From positions 304,564 to 368,563 of the forward strand of contig NZ_JAFKDE010000005.1 of NCBI RefSeq assembly GCF_017255295.1: DNA of 64,000 nt, given 5' to 3'. Below, piece by piece: positions 50,701 to 60,186 of the stretch. Numbering within the stretch: the stretch's first letter is position 1; the number at the start of each line of letters is the position of its first letter. The notes below the pieces were generated by a model. That model was not told where the DNA came from and did no database searches. It worked only from the letters and a program-made list of their open reading frames with translations. Made by a program: the position numbers and the translations under genes. The DNA is from Nitratireductor aquimarinus. Lineage in GTDB: Bacteria > Pseudomonadota > Alphaproteobacteria > Rhizobiales > Rhizobiaceae.

Positions 50701-51309
50701 TCGCGGGCGGGGGCGTTGATCGAGGCCGATTACGAGCCGGTGCCCTCGCCGCGGTCGCCGGTGCTCGACGGAGAGCGTAAGCCGGGCTTTGCGATCCAGC
50801 GCGGTATTGCCGTGCACAGGCTTCTGCAATTGCTGCCCGACTGCCGGGAGGATGCGCGTGAGGCGGCCGCGCAGCGCTATCTCGACCGTGTCGGCAGCGG
50901 CTGGAGTGCGCAGGAGCGGGAGAGCGTCTGGCGGTCTGTTCGGGCGATTCTGGAGGATGCGCGTTTCAGTGCGATTTTCGCGGCCGGCTCGCGGGCAGAG
51001 ATTTCCGTGATGGGCGAATTGACGCTCGGCGAGCGCCGTCATGCCGTTTCCGGCAAGATCGACCGCCTTGCGGTCACCGACGAAGCGGTGCTGATCGTCG
51101 ATTACAAGACGAACCGCCCCACGCCGGAGACGCTGGCCGAAGCGCCCGGCGCTTATGTGGCGCAGCTGGCGCTTTATGCGGAGCTTCTCAAACCGCTCTA
51201 TCCGGGTCGCCGGATCGAGGCTGCGCTGCTCTTCACGGAAGCGCCGGTTCTGCTGCCTGTTCCGGAGGAGGAGCTGGCGGCTGCGCTTGAACGTCTTGCC
51301 CCGGCGTGA
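47785..51309 (+). CDS. addA: Double-strand break repair helicase AddA
   Basis: 1174 aa UvrD-like helicase with C-terminal nuclease. Walker A NAGSGKT at residues 30-36, LTYTRAAAANM, IQTIHAFCEAILHQFPLEA, Walker B LIDEAQDTSPEQW, DEKQSIYSFQGA, MTVHAAKGLEAPVVFL and YVGMTRAEDRL, then nuclease GKIDRLA and IVDYKTNRPTP. Starts in an ATGA overlap with addB at 47785; the frame is open earlier but lies inside addB. Confidence 0.97.
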   Translation: MKKLPFIPEDTIRAQALAADPANSAWVSANAGSGKTHVLAQRVIRLLLQGADPSKILCLTYTRAAAANMANRVFRDLAGWSLMSDDALSEVIAKLEGGRPGRETLARARRLFARALETPGGLKIQTIHAFCEAILHQFPLEANIAGHFELLDSQMEEALLAEARRDLLSGAAGEDAVLSDAFAEVLERGGESGLQDLLSEIVSRRDGLRAFIDEIANDPVPYSALFEEFGFAPGEDAEAIAASIWPLPGFDASAFRALVAEAEAVDAKTVLKGIVPEATLAFEERDPLRRLEHLRKGFLKADGGVYGESTFKKALRAALPDIVERYVEAAEVIRNAVDRVALFRMLEATRSALVIADGMIARYERLKRARGFLDFNDLITRTIRLLARADAGPWVQYKLDKGIDHVLIDEAQDTSPEQWQIVRLLAEEFFAGESAREGLQRTIFAVGDEKQSIYSFQGAEPAAFGESGRAFEKKVRAAERRFERLRLRYSFRSTEDVLKAADLVFSREEAAQGLTHDPEPIEHLAVRAGQPGYVEVWSPIAPEVVEEPDDWTEAIDHASAPAVRLAETIAQTVEDWIRNGEIIEGTGKRLTAGDVLVLVRKRDRFVHALSRSLKNRHIDVAGADRLRLTAHIAVQDLIALGRFLLQPHDDLSLAAVLKSPLFGMDEERLFRLAWNRGRAVPLFDAMRAQALSDPAVAGMVDMLQRWQNEAAFKPAFEFYAGLLSGSRDREGARRLFVARLGHEANDILDEFLSFALAGERAGLNGLEALLSALDGQAPEIKREMDQTRDELRIMTVHAAKGLEAPVVFLVDPGSAPFVAQHLPKLMPFAPRGEGWQGKGFLWRAGKDVSNSVAAGFEANAKVKAEEEYRRLLYVGMTRAEDRLIVCGYHGAREPQDLTWQNTVRQALSGAEVAVELDRPAACAPVYRYRVSEAPPVEEEAAPVAEAAPETALPETLLTPPPMPTDLPRPLSPSRAGALIEADYEPVPSPRSPVLDGERKPGFAIQRGIAVHRLLQLLPDCREDAREAAAQRYLDRVGSGWSAQERESVWRSVRAILEDARFSAIFAAGSRAEISVMGELTLGERRHAVSGKIDRLAVTDEAVLIVDYKTNRPTPETLAEAPGAYVAQLALYAELLKPLYPGRRIEAALLFTEAPVLLPVPEEELAAALERLAPA

Positions 51310-51347
51310 CACAAGAGCGCTTGACGCAGCGAAGCGCCACCCCCACA

Positions 51348-51359
51348 TGTTGTACAACA
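51348..51359. promoter_or_regulatory. Perfect palindrome before trxA
   Basis: TGTTGTACAACA, 12 bp, in the 75-bp addA-trxA gap, 18-25 bases after a TTGACG (51321-51326) that could be a -35 element. A candidate operator over the trxA promoter; no regulator is assigned. Confidence 0.4.
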
Positions 51360-51384
51360 CGTTTTGCCGATAAGGAGAATCCCC

Positions 51385-51708
51385 ATGGCCACCGTGAAGG
51401 CGGACAAGAACAATTTCCAGGCCGACGTTCTGCAGGCTTCCGAGCCCGTGGTTGTCGACTTCTGGGCCGAGTGGTGCGGCCCCTGCAAGATGATCGCGCC
51501 GGCTCTCGACGAGATCGCTGCCGAGCTCGGCGGCAAGGTGAAGATCGCCAAGGTCAACATTGATGAGAACCCGGAGCTCGCCGCTCAGTATGGCGTGCGC
51601 TCCATCCCCACGCTCATCATGTTCAAGGGCGGTGAAGTGGCTGACATGAAGGTCGGCGCTGCACCGAAGACGGCTCTTTCGTCCTGGATCAGCGGCGCAG
51701 CCGGCTAA
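51385..51708 (+). CDS. trxA: Thioredoxin
   Basis: 107 aa classical thioredoxin 1. [17 protein letters not shown] holds the redox-active CGPC (about residues 32-35), and [12 protein letters not shown] has the cis-proline. AAGGAG sits 8 bases before the ATG, a strong ribosome binding site. Followed by a clear terminator. Confidence 0.98.
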   Translation: MATVKADKNNFQADVLQASEPVVVDFWAEWCGPCKMIAPALDEIAAELGGKVKIAKVNIDENPELAAQYGVRSIPTLIMFKGGEVADMKVGAAPKTALSSWISGAAG

Positions 51709-51734
51709 TCACCGACGATTTTCGTGACATGAAA

Positions 51735-51759
51735 AACCCGGCCTTGCGCCGGGTTTTTT
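51735..51759 (+). terminator. Intrinsic terminator of trxA
   Basis: Stem AACCCGGC/GCCGGGTT (51735-51742 with 51748-51755), 5-base loop, TTTTTT run. Confidence 0.93.
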
Positions 51760-51815
51760 GTTGGCTGGGTCAGCGTTCGTTTGTGAAGATGTGCCGCCCC
51801 ATTGCATTGATGTGC

Positions 51816-51938
51816 TGCGTGGTTCGACAAGCTCACCATGAGGGAGGTCGAGGGCTGCAAAACCCGTTAGCCGCGCCACCGAAGCAGGCTTTTATGCAAT
51901 GCCCTGCATCCCTCATGGTGAGCTTGTCGAACCACGCA
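51816..51938. repeat. Palindromic intergenic element, copy 2
   Basis: Perfect 29-bp inverted arms (51816-51844 and 51910-51938) around a 65-base spacer. Arms and flanks match copy 1 (30721-30847) in the same orientation, but the spacer matches copy 1 only as its reverse complement (shared GGGTTTTGCAG and ATGCAG blocks). Confidence 0.9.
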
Positions 51939-52008
51939 CAACGCCGCTGCCACAATATCGAGCCGGGACAACTCGAAAACTGGTTTCCGCGCTTCAGCCC
52001 CTGCCCTG

Positions 52009-52815
52009 TCAGCCCCAGACGAGCAGGCCGATCAGGCCGGCGGTGCCGACGATGAGACGCCACCAGCCGAACAGCGCATAGCCGCGCCGCGACACGTAGC
52101 CGAGCAGCCAGCGCACCACCAGAAGCGCTGCGAAGAAGGCGGCGATGAAGCCTATCGCGATGATTTGCACATCGGCGGCGGTGAGCTGGTCGTAGTTTTT
52201 GTAGAGGTCGTAGGCGAAAGCGCCGGTCATGGTCGGCATGGCGAGGAAGAAGGAGAACTCGGCTGCCGAGCGCTTGTCCGCCCCCATGAGAAGGCCACCG
52301 ACAATGGTCGCGCCGGAGCGCGAGGTGCCGGGGATCATCGACAGGCACTGGAACAGGCCGATGCCGAGATACATGGGCATGGGAAATTTCGTGATGTCGC
52401 TATAGCGCGGCTTGGTCGCCCAGCGGTCGACCCAGAGCAGCACGAAACCGCCGAGAATGAGCATGACGCAGATCAGCAGAGGCGTTTCGAAGAGCACGGT
52501 CTTGATGATCTTGTAGGCGAGAACGCCGATCACCGCCGCAGGCAGGAAGGCGAGGAGTATGCCGATCACGAAACGCTGTGTTGCGGGATCGCGCGGCAGG
52601 TCGACAAGCATTTTCCACAGACGCCCAGCATAGACGCTGAGGATCGCCAGGATCGCGCCGAGCTGGATCAGGACCTCAAAGGCCTTGCCGGTGGATTCGA
52701 AGCCTAGGAAATGGCCGGCCAGAAGGATATGGCCGGTCGACGAGACGGGTATGAACTCCGTCAGTCCTTCGAGGATGCCAAGGAGAAGGGCCCCCACGAT
52801 GGTCTGATCCGTCAT
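52009..52815 (-). CDS. uppP: Undecaprenyl-diphosphatase UppP (BacA)
   Basis: Integral membrane phosphatase that recycles the undecaprenyl lipid carrier for peptidoglycan synthesis; confers bacitracin tolerance. 268 aa, multiple helices. [14 protein letters not shown] at residues 15-28 and [12 protein letters not shown] are the two catalytic signatures. Divergent from the GST gene. Together with mepA, mltA and amgK-murU it adds to a cell-wall theme in the window. Confidence 0.97.
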   Translation of the reverse strand: MTDQTIVGALLLGILEGLTEFIPVSSTGHILLAGHFLGFESTGKAFEVLIQLGAILAILSVYAGRLWKMLVDLPRDPATQRFVIGILLAFLPAAVIGVLAYKIIKTVLFETPLLICVMLILGGFVLLWVDRWATKPRYSDITKFPMPMYLGIGLFQCLSMIPGTSRSGATIVGGLLMGADKRSAAEFSFFLAMPTMTGAFAYDLYKNYDQLTAADVQIIAIGFIAAFFAALLVVRWLLGYVSRRGYALFGWWRLIVGTAGLIGLLVWG

Positions 52816-52955
52816 GTCCGTTCCTCAATCAGGGCTTGCTTGTCAGTCTGCCAGTCTCCCCCTATAGCTGAGAGGACCAAATCGCAGAATCAGGTAATCG
52901 AAGGATTACCGCCACGGCCATGAAATGGCCAGAGCCTTCCTTTAGAAGCCGACAA

Positions 52956-53648
52956 ATGCTGACGCTGTTTCATCATCCACTCTATGCTTCCTGCCGCTTC
53001 GTGCGGCTTTCCTTTGGCGAATATGGCGAGGAACTCGCCCTGATCGAGGAACGCCCCTGGATTCGTCGCGAGGAGTTTCTGACGCTCAATCCGGCCGGCA
53101 CGATCCCCGTGCTTCTTGCCGAGGGGGATCATCCGATTGTCGGCCCGACCGTGATCGCCGAATATCTGGACGAGACCCGTGGCGCGCTCAAGCGCGACAA
53201 GCGGCTGATGGCCGAAGATCCGGTCCAGAGGGCAGAGATCCGCCGTCTGGTGGACTGGTATCTGATCAAGGCCGATGCCGATGTGACCCGCCATCTGGTG
53301 CGGGAGCGGGCGCTGAAGCCGCAGATGTCCAGCGCGGAAGGCGGCGGCTCGCCGGATTCGGCGGCCATTCGCGCGGCCCGCGCCAATGTGCGCCAGCACC
53401 TCAAATACACCAACTGGCTCGCCGGCACGCGCGACTGGATGGCCGGCAAGCGGCTCTCCTATGCCGATCTGGCCGCTGCATCCACGCTTTCGGTGCTGGA
53501 TTATCTGGGCGAGGTCGACTGGCAGGAATATCCGGCCGCGCGCGACTGGTATTCGCGCATGAAGTCGCGTCCCTGCTTCCGTTCCATTCTTGCTGACCGC
53601 GTGCGCGGGCTCTCCCCCGTTTCCCACTACGCGGATCTGGACTTTTGA
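52956..53648 (+). CDS. Glutathione S-transferase-like protein, probable FzlA
   Basis: 230 aa from the ATG at 52956 (an ATG at 52920 is possible). N-terminal thioredoxin-fold GST domain (MLTLFHHPLYASCRFVRL, then NPAGTIPVLL) and a C-terminal helical domain ending with LSPVSHYADLDF. Length, N-terminal context and the conserved C-terminal tail match FzlA, the FtsZ-binding GST-like division protein of Caulobacter and rhizobia; a plain GST is the alternative. It overlaps queG by one base. Confidence 0.75.
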   Translation: MLTLFHHPLYASCRFVRLSFGEYGEELALIEERPWIRREEFLTLNPAGTIPVLLAEGDHPIVGPTVIAEYLDETRGALKRDKRLMAEDPVQRAEIRRLVDWYLIKADADVTRHLVRERALKPQMSSAEGGGSPDSAAIRAARANVRQHLKYTNWLAGTRDWMAGKRLSYADLAAASTLSVLDYLGEVDWQEYPAARDWYSRMKSRPCFRSILADRVRGLSPVSHYADLDF

Positions 53649-54778
53649 TGTCCGGCGCGCAGGCCGACCGGCTTCGCGCGTTCGTCGAGAAAGAGGCGCA
53701 TGCGCTGGGCTTTGACGCCGTCGCGGTGGCGTCTGCCGAGGCTGCGCCGTCGCGTGCGCCCGAGCTTGGGCATTTCCTGAAAGAAGGCCGCCACGGCAGC
53801 ATGCAGTGGATGGAGGAGACGGCGGACCGCCGCGCCCATCCGCAGGGCCTGTGGCCGGAGGTGCGCTCGGTCATCATGCTGGGGATGAATTACGGGCCGG
53901 ATGAAAACCCGCTCGAAATCCTCAAGCGCCGGGACCGGGCGGCGATCTCGGTCTATGCGCGCAATCGCGATTATCATGACGTCATCAAGGGGCGGCTGAA
54001 ACAGCTTGCCGGCAAACTGGCTGCGCGAACCGGCGAGGATGTGAAGGTGTTTGTCGACACCGCGCCGGTGATGGAAAAGCCGCTCGCCCGCGAGGCGGGG
54101 CTTGGCTGGCAGGGCAAACACACCAATCTGGTGAGCCGCGAATTCGGCTCCTGGCTGTTTCTCGGCTCGATCTTCACCACTGCGTCCCTGCCCGCCGATG
54201 CGCCGGAGCGCGACCATTGCGGCTCGTGCCGCGCCTGTCTCGACATCTGCCCGACAAAGGCGTTTCCCGCGCCTTACCAGATCGATGCGCGGCGCTGCAT
54301 TTCCTATCTCACCATCGAGAACAAGGGACCGATCCCGCGCGAGTTCCGCATTCCCATGGGCAACCGCATCTATGGCTGCGACGATTGCCTTGCCGCATGC
54401 CCGTGGAACAAGTTCGCGCAGGATGCGGCCGAGGCGAAGCTTCAGGCGCGCGAGGATCTGAAGGAGCCGCCGCTTTCCGGGCTTCTCGAACTGGACGATG
54501 CGGGGTTCCGCGCCTTCTTTTCCGGTTCGCCGGTCAAGCGCATCGGGCGCAACCGCTTCATCCGCAATGTGCTGATCGCGGCGGGAAATTCCGGCGAAGC
54601 CGGTCTGATCGATCCTTGCAGGCGTCTGGCGGAAGACGAAGCGCCCCTTGTGCGCGGCGCAGCCGTGTGGGCGCTGTCGCGGCTTATGGACAATAAGGCA
54701 TTTGCTTTACTTGAAACGCAGCTGCGTCCGCGGGAAAACGATGCAGACGTGCAAGCCGAATGGGATGGGCGATCATGA
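53648..54778 (+). CDS. queG: Epoxyqueuosine reductase QueG
   Basis: Cobalamin- and Fe-S-dependent enzyme for the last step of queuosine tRNA modification. 376 aa. KGRLKQLAGKLA, VFVDTAPVMEKPLAREAGLGW (in two pieces VFVDTAPVMEK and REAGLGWQGKHTN), two 4Fe-4S motifs CGSCRACLDICP near residue 191 and CDDCLAACPW near 244, and a C-terminal HEAT-like region. Start is the ATG in TGATG overlap with the upstream stop. Confidence 0.96.
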   Translation: MSGAQADRLRAFVEKEAHALGFDAVAVASAEAAPSRAPELGHFLKEGRHGSMQWMEETADRRAHPQGLWPEVRSVIMLGMNYGPDENPLEILKRRDRAAISVYARNRDYHDVIKGRLKQLAGKLAARTGEDVKVFVDTAPVMEKPLAREAGLGWQGKHTNLVSREFGSWLFLGSIFTTASLPADAPERDHCGSCRACLDICPTKAFPAPYQIDARRCISYLTIENKGPIPREFRIPMGNRIYGCDDCLAACPWNKFAQDAAEAKLQAREDLKEPPLSGLLELDDAGFRAFFSGSPVKRIGRNRFIRNVLIAAGNSGEAGLIDPCRRLAEDEAPLVRGAAVWALSRLMDNKAFALLETQLRPRENDADVQAEWDGRS

Positions 54779-55665
54779 CCAAGAGCTTCTTCATCTTCGG
54801 CGCGGGCTATTCCGGCCGCGCGATTGCGCGTGAGCTTGCCGGTGAGGCGGCGTCCATTGCCGGCACCACGCGCAGCGCGGAGAATGCCGAACGCCTTAAA
54901 GAGGCAGGCATCGCGCCACATGTTTTTCAGGGCGGGGCCGCGCTTTCGCCGGATCTGGAAAAGGCGCTGGCCGAAACCACGCATCTCATCGTCAGCATTG
55001 CGCCCGACGCGTCTGGTGACCCGGTGCTTGCGGTCGCGCGTGAGACGATTTCCAGGGCCATGCCGGCGCTGAAATGGATCGGCTATCTGTCGACGGTGGG
55101 AGTCTATGGCGATCACGATGGCGACTGGGTGGATGAAACGGCCAAATGCGATCCTGTCTCCGAGCGCTCGAAACAGCGGCTCGTTGCCGAAGCGGAATGG
55201 GCGCAGCTCGGGGCGGAAACGGGTCTGCCGGTGGCGATCATCCGGCTGTCGGGCATTTACGGGCCGGGCCGCAACGCCTTTCGCAATCTGGAGGCGGGCA
55301 AGGCGCGGCGGATCGTCAAGCCGGGCCAGGTCTTCAACCGCATCCATGTGGACGATATTGCCGGGGCCACGGCGCATCTCGCCCGCCGGTTCGAGACCGG
55401 AATTTTCAACGTCACGGATGACGCCCCCTCGCCGCCGCAGGATGTGGTGGCCCATGCTTCCGTTCTGATGGGGCAGGAAACGCCGCCGGACATCGCCTTC
55501 GAAGATGCTGATCTCAGCCCCATGGGGCGGTCCTTCTATGGCGAGTGCAAGCGGGTGAGCAATGCGCGGCTGAAAGCCACCGGCTACCGGATGCGCCACC
55601 CCGATTATCGCGCGGCGCTTGAGGCCATGTGGGCCGACGGGAACTGGCGGACGGAAAATTCGTAA
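54775..55665 (+). CDS. NAD-dependent epimerase/dehydratase-like (extended SDR) protein
   Basis: 296 aa. Rossmann motif FIFGAGYSGRAIA near residues 5-17, LSTVGVYGDHDG, and IRLSGIYGPGRNAFRNL. The usual YxxxK is not evident; at that point a KQRLVAEAEW segment appears, so catalysis may be atypical, as in the YeeZ-like group of SDRs. Starts in an ATGA overlap with queG. Substrate unknown. Confidence 0.8.
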   Translation: MTKSFFIFGAGYSGRAIARELAGEAASIAGTTRSAENAERLKEAGIAPHVFQGGAALSPDLEKALAETTHLIVSIAPDASGDPVLAVARETISRAMPALKWIGYLSTVGVYGDHDGDWVDETAKCDPVSERSKQRLVAEAEWAQLGAETGLPVAIIRLSGIYGPGRNAFRNLEAGKARRIVKPGQVFNRIHVDDIAGATAHLARRFETGIFNVTDDAPSPPQDVVAHASVLMGQETPPDIAFEDADLSPMGRSFYGECKRVSNARLKATGYRMRHPDYRAALEAMWADGNWRTENS

Positions 55666-55739
55666 ACCGCGACCGTAAGCGAATCACAAGCTGTGCTATG
55701 CTTTGATGATCGCACGGGCGGGTCGAAAACGAGGAAACG

Positions 55740-56783
55740 ATGCGATTCCAACGGATTCTGAAACTGGCGGCCACGGCCTTTCTGGGCTTTTCCGCCACGC
55801 TTGCATCGGCTGAGGCCGAGCCGCTGGCCAAGCAGCTTTTCGGCGCGAAAACACTTCCCGCCGCCACCCGTCCCGCCGTGCACGGGTTTTACTCAAAGGG
55901 TTGTTTCGCAGGCGGCGTTGCCATTGCGCCCGATGGGCCGAACTGGCAGGCCATGCGCCTTTCGCGCAACCGCCGCTGGGGGCACCCGGTCATGATCTCG
56001 GTGCTGGAAAAGCTCTCGCGCGAGGCGGCGCAGGATGGCTGGCGTGGTCTGCTCGTTGGCGATATCTCGCAGCCGCGGGGCGGCCCCATGCTCACCGGCC
56101 ATGCCTCGCATCAGCTCGGGCTCGACGCCGATATATGGTTCACCGAAATGCCGGCGAAGCGGATGACGGTGGCGGACCGTGAGCGCATCAGCGCCATCTC
56201 CATGCTCAAGAAGGGCTCGCTCTACGTTGACGACAAAAAGTGGACGAAGGGACATGAGGCCGTGTTGCGCCGCGCGGCGAGCTATCCGGAAGTCGAGCGC
56301 CTTCTGGTGCATCCCGGCATCAAGAAGAAGCTGTGCGACACGGTGCGTGGCGACCGTTCGTGGCTGAACAAGGTTCGCCCCTTCTGGGGCCATCACTATC
56401 ATTTCCACGTTCGCATCGGCTGTCCCGCCGGGTCGCCGGGCTGCGAGCCGCAGAATCCGCCACCACGCAGTGAGGGGTGTGATGACACGCTGGCCTGGTG
56501 GTTCACCGACGAGCCGTGGAAGCCGGCCAAGGGACCTGCCAAGCCGAAGGCGCGCGATGTCATGACCATGGCCGCCCTGCCCTCGGCCTGTCGCGCCGTG
56601 CTTGCCGCACCCGACCCGGTATCCGAGGTTGCCGTGACCGTGACGGGCGCCGGCGGCGTTCCGCAGGCGGCGACGGCTGAACTGCCCGTGCTCGGCTATC
56701 AGGCAGAAAGCCCGGCCAGTATCCTCTCGGCCATGCCGTCGGCCAGCGTGCCGCGCCCGAGCAACAGGCCGGCATTCCAGTAG
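55740..56783 (+). CDS. mepA: Penicillin-insensitive murein endopeptidase MepA
   Basis: Periplasmic LAS-type metallopeptidase that cuts DD-crosslinks in peptidoglycan. 347 aa with a signal peptide (residues 1-24, ending ASA). Zinc and catalytic residues in GHASHQLGLDADIWF and in GHHYHFHVRIGCP; conserved paired Cys (GCFAGG, CPAGSPGC). The C-terminal 60 residues are low-complexity and specific to this protein. Confidence 0.93.
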   Translation: MRFQRILKLAATAFLGFSATLASAEAEPLAKQLFGAKTLPAATRPAVHGFYSKGCFAGGVAIAPDGPNWQAMRLSRNRRWGHPVMISVLEKLSREAAQDGWRGLLVGDISQPRGGPMLTGHASHQLGLDADIWFTEMPAKRMTVADRERISAISMLKKGSLYVDDKKWTKGHEAVLRRAASYPEVERLLVHPGIKKKLCDTVRGDRSWLNKVRPFWGHHYHFHVRIGCPAGSPGCEPQNPPPRSEGCDDTLAWWFTDEPWKPAKGPAKPKARDVMTMAALPSACRAVLAAPDPVSEVAVTVTGAGGVPQAATAELPVLGYQAESPASILSAMPSASVPRPSNRPAFQ

Positions 56784-57137
56784 ATTATCAGCGCCGGACA
56801 GGACCAGGCGCGCCAGTTTTTTGGCGTTGGCGCGCTTGCCTTCTGTCTTCAACCGATTTAATTGCGCTCTAAAGGCGTGTTTCAGAGCGGCATATCTGCG
56901 TCTGTTCTGCGATGCGCTGGCAATAAAAGGGTTGTGGGGCAACGCGATTGGCGGTTCCATGACCATAAGCATGCTGGGTGCGCCGCACGGCGGGTCCGGG
57001 AACCATGCGGGGAGCAGAGCTAGCGCCGTCAGCGCAACGTCCCGTCGCCGGAAACATTCATCGGCGTGTCATCGAGAATGGGGCAAAGACTGACAGGCGC
57101 GCCGCGTTCGGCCGCGCCTGAAACCTGAGTCTATGTC
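56784..57137. other. 354-bp gap mepA-glk
   Basis: No gene I can support. Two hairpins: 56806-56815 with 56828-56837 after mepA (10-bp, one G-U, no T-tract), and 57094-57101 with 57113-57120 (8-bp, GC-rich) 17 bases before the glk start, which could affect glk expression. Confidence 0.5.
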
Positions 57138-58166
57138 ATGCATTTCAAGAACGAAAACGATACTGCGCTTCGATTTCCCATCCTGATCGGCGATATCGGC
57201 GGCACCAATGCACGGTTTGCCATTCTGGTGGATTCCAACGCCGAGCCGAAAACCTTTCCGGTGGTGCAGACCGCGGATTATGAAACCATCGATGAGGCGA
57301 TCCAGAGCGCCATCCTCGACCGCACCTCCATTTTACCACAGTCTGCCGTGCTGGCCGTGGCCGGACCCGTCGATGGTGACGAGATTGATCTCACCAATTG
57401 CGACTGGGTCGTGCGCCCCCGCCAGATGATGGAGAAGATGGGGCTGGGCGACATCATCGTCATCAATGATTTCGAGGCGCAGGCGCTGGCCGTTGTGGCG
57501 CTCGACGACGAGCATCTGGAAATGGTGTGCCCGGGCGAGGCGGACCCGACGGGCAGCCGGGTTGTTCTGGGGCCGGGAACGGGCCTTGGCATGGCCGGGC
57601 TGGTTCATGCGCAGCACACCTGGTTTCCGGTGCCAGGCGAAGGCGGGCATGTGGATCTGGGGCCGCGCAGCGAGCGCGATCTCGAGATCTTCCCGCATCT
57701 GGAGCGCATCGAGGGACGTGTCGCAGCCGAGCAGATCCTTTGCGGGCGCGGCATGGTCAACCTTTACCGGGCGATCAGCGCCGCCGATGGCAAGCAACCC
57801 GTTCATGAAACGCCGGCCGAAATCAGCAGCGCGGGGCTCGATGGATCGGATCCGGTCGCCGTTGAAACGCTCGATCTCTTCGTCACCTATCTTGGCCGCC
57901 TTGCCGGCGACATGGCGCTGATCTTCATGGCGCGGGGCGGGGTTTATCTGAGCGGCGGCATCGCCCAGAAGATCGTACCGACGCTCAAGAACGGCAATTT
58001 CCGCAGGGCCTTTGAGGACAAGGCGCCCCATAGCGCACTGGTGAAAGAGATCCCCGTCTATGTGATCACGCACCCGATGGCAGCACTTGTGGGCCTTGCC
58101 GCCTATGCCCGCACACCGGTGCGTTTCGGGGTCGAAACCCAGGGCCGGCGCTGGAAAGCAGACTGA
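57138..58166 (+). CDS. glk: Glucokinase
   Basis: ATP-dependent phosphorylation of glucose at C6. 342 aa, Glk family (not ROK). ATP-binding [10 protein letters not shown] at residues 18-27, [21 protein letters not shown] and [12 protein letters not shown], then LSGGIAQKI. It precedes an ABC exporter gene after 192 bases without a recognisable gene between them. Confidence 0.96.
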   Translation: MHFKNENDTALRFPILIGDIGGTNARFAILVDSNAEPKTFPVVQTADYETIDEAIQSAILDRTSILPQSAVLAVAGPVDGDEIDLTNCDWVVRPRQMMEKMGLGDIIVINDFEAQALAVVALDDEHLEMVCPGEADPTGSRVVLGPGTGLGMAGLVHAQHTWFPVPGEGGHVDLGPRSERDLEIFPHLERIEGRVAAEQILCGRGMVNLYRAISAADGKQPVHETPAEISSAGLDGSDPVAVETLDLFVTYLGRLAGDMALIFMARGGVYLSGGIAQKIVPTLKNGNFRRAFEDKAPHSALVKEIPVYVITHPMAALVGLAAYARTPVRFGVETQGRRWKAD

Positions 58167-58358
58167 AAAGACGCCGCCCTCGACCGGATTCACCGTTGCA
58201 TGAGCGAGAGCGAACGGGCATAGCCTGTTGGCAAAGCTGCACTGGAGCGCCAAGCGCCCGTATGGACGCCTGAAAATGCTCCCACGCTTTGGATCGCCGT
58301 GTGTCCGTTTGGACGCACAAAGGACGATCGAAAGCCCGGTTGAACAGGAACGGACGTT

Positions 58359-60185
58359 TTGAAGCTTGGAAAAAACAAGACGGATGTCGGTGAGGTCCTT
58401 CCCGTCATTCGCCGCATTTTCGCGGAGAACGGCCGCGATTACATCGGACATTACCTGATCGCGATTGCCTGCATGCTGGCCATTGCCGGCACCACGGCCT
58501 TCAGCGCCTGGATCATGCGCGACATCATCGATGAGGTGTTCTATCGACAGCGCTGGGAGCTGGTCGGCTGGATCTGTGGCGCAATCGTCGCTGCCTTTGC
58601 GATCCGCGGCTTCGCGACCTACGGCCAGTCGGTCATGCTCGCGAAGATCGGCAACAACATCGTTGCACGCTATCAGCAGCGCATGTTCGACCATCTGATG
58701 CGGCTTGGCATCGACTATTTCACGACCACCCGCTCCGGCCAGCTCGCCGCCCAGATCAGCCAGAACGTGACGGGCATCCGCGATCTGCTCAACATGACGG
58801 TGGCCTCCATCGCGCGCGACATGGTCACGCTGATCGCGCTTGTCGCGGTGATGGTGATGCAGGATCCCCTGCTCTCGGTCATCGCGCTGGTGATCGGTCC
58901 GCCGCTCATCTATTCGGTGAACTATCTGATGCGCCGGCTGCGCCGCGTCACGCGCGAGGCGGTGGATGTGAACTCCCGCCTGCTGGGCGCAATGCAGGAA
59001 TCGGTGCAGGGCATCGCCATCATCAAGGCTTTCACCATGGAGCAGCAGCTCTCGGACAAGATGTCCGGGCTGATCGCCTATGCCGAGGACCGCTCCAACA
59101 AGATCGCCCGCGTTTCCGAACGCCTCGGGCCGATCACCGAGCTTCTGGCCGGTCTGGCGATTGCCGGCGTGATCGGTTACGCGGCCTGGCGGGCTTCCGT
59201 CAGCGCGCAGCCGCCGGGCTCCGTGTTTGCCTTCATCACCGCCTTGCTTCTGGCCTATGATCCGGTGCGCAAGCTGGCGCGCGTGCAGGTCAATCTCGAG
59301 CGCGCGCTGGTCAATGCGCGCATGATCTACGAGATCCTCGACGCCGAGCCGCAGCAGCGCGATGCGCCGGGGGCCGGCACGCTCGCGGTGGAAAAGGGCA
59401 CGGTCACCTTCGACAGGGTGGCGTTCTCCTATGGCGACGATCTGCCGGTGCTGCATGGCATCAGCTTTGTCGCGAAGGCGGGCGAGACCACGGCCATTGT
59501 CGGCCCGTCGGGTGCGGGCAAGTCGACCCTCTTCGCCCTGTTGCAGCGCTTCTACGATCTGGATGGCGGCAGCATCGAGATCGACGGGCAGGACATTTCC
59601 ACCGTTACCAAGAGCTCGCTGCGCAGCGCCATCGCCTATGTTTCGCAGCAGCCCTATCTGTTCGAGGGCACGATCCGCGACAACATCCGCTATGGCCGTC
59701 CCGATGCGACGGACGCAGAGGTGGAAGAAGCGGCAAAGCTGGCCTTCGCCGACGATTTCATCCGCCAGCAGGTTCAGGGCTATGACACGCTGGTGGGCGA
59801 GAATGGCGCAAACCTTTCCGGTGGCCAGCGCCAGCGCATCTCGATTGCCCGCGCCATCGTGCGCGACGCGCCGATCCTGCTTCTCGACGAGGCGACCTCC
59901 GCGCTCGACAATGAGTCTGAAGCGCGGGTGCAGCAGGCGCTGGAAAGCATCATGGAAACGCGCACGACACTTGTGATCGCGCACCGGCTTTCCACCGTGG
60001 TCAATTCCGACCGCATCGTGGTGCTTGAGGAAGGGCATCTGGTGGAAGAGGGCACGCATGAGAGCCTTGTGCGCCAACCGCACGGCATCTATGCACGCTT
60101 CCATCGCATGCAGAGCCAGAAGAGCGAGGATCTTCTCGCCAACACGACAGCAGACAATGGCGCGGCTGCGCCGCAGGAGAACTAG
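58359..60185 (+). CDS. ABC transporter, fused permease-ATPase (MsbA-like exporter)
   Basis: 608 aa half-transporter. N-terminal membrane domain with about six helices (residues 30-320), C-terminal ATPase with Walker [10 protein letters not shown] at about 381-389, signature LSGGQRQR near 485, and Walker [12 protein letters not shown]. Starts with TTG, supported by AGGAA about 10 bases upstream. Such proteins export lipids or glycans; the substrate cannot be named. dapB begins one base after its stop. Confidence 0.9.
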   Translation: MKLGKNKTDVGEVLPVIRRIFAENGRDYIGHYLIAIACMLAIAGTTAFSAWIMRDIIDEVFYRQRWELVGWICGAIVAAFAIRGFATYGQSVMLAKIGNNIVARYQQRMFDHLMRLGIDYFTTTRSGQLAAQISQNVTGIRDLLNMTVASIARDMVTLIALVAVMVMQDPLLSVIALVIGPPLIYSVNYLMRRLRRVTREAVDVNSRLLGAMQESVQGIAIIKAFTMEQQLSDKMSGLIAYAEDRSNKIARVSERLGPITELLAGLAIAGVIGYAAWRASVSAQPPGSVFAFITALLLAYDPVRKLARVQVNLERALVNARMIYEILDAEPQQRDAPGAGTLAVEKGTVTFDRVAFSYGDDLPVLHGISFVAKAGETTAIVGPSGAGKSTLFALLQRFYDLDGGSIEIDGQDISTVTKSSLRSAIAYVSQQPYLFEGTIRDNIRYGRPDATDAEVEEAAKLAFADDFIRQQVQGYDTLVGENGANLSGGQRQRISIARAIVRDAPILLLDEATSALDNESEARVQQALESIMETRTTLVIAHRLSTVVNSDRIVVLEEGHLVEEGTHESLVRQPHGIYARFHRMQSQKSEDLLANTTADNGAAAPQEN

Positions 60186-60186
60186 C

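Larger units (their letters stand above)
51709..52008. other. 300-bp gap trxA-uppP
   Basis: No gene. Contains the trxA terminator and copy 2 of the palindromic intergenic element. Confidence 0.65.

Noticed and set aside
56821..57093. 90-aa plus ORF between mepA and glk
   Set aside because: No ribosome binding site, no recognisable domain, composition unlike neighbouring genes.
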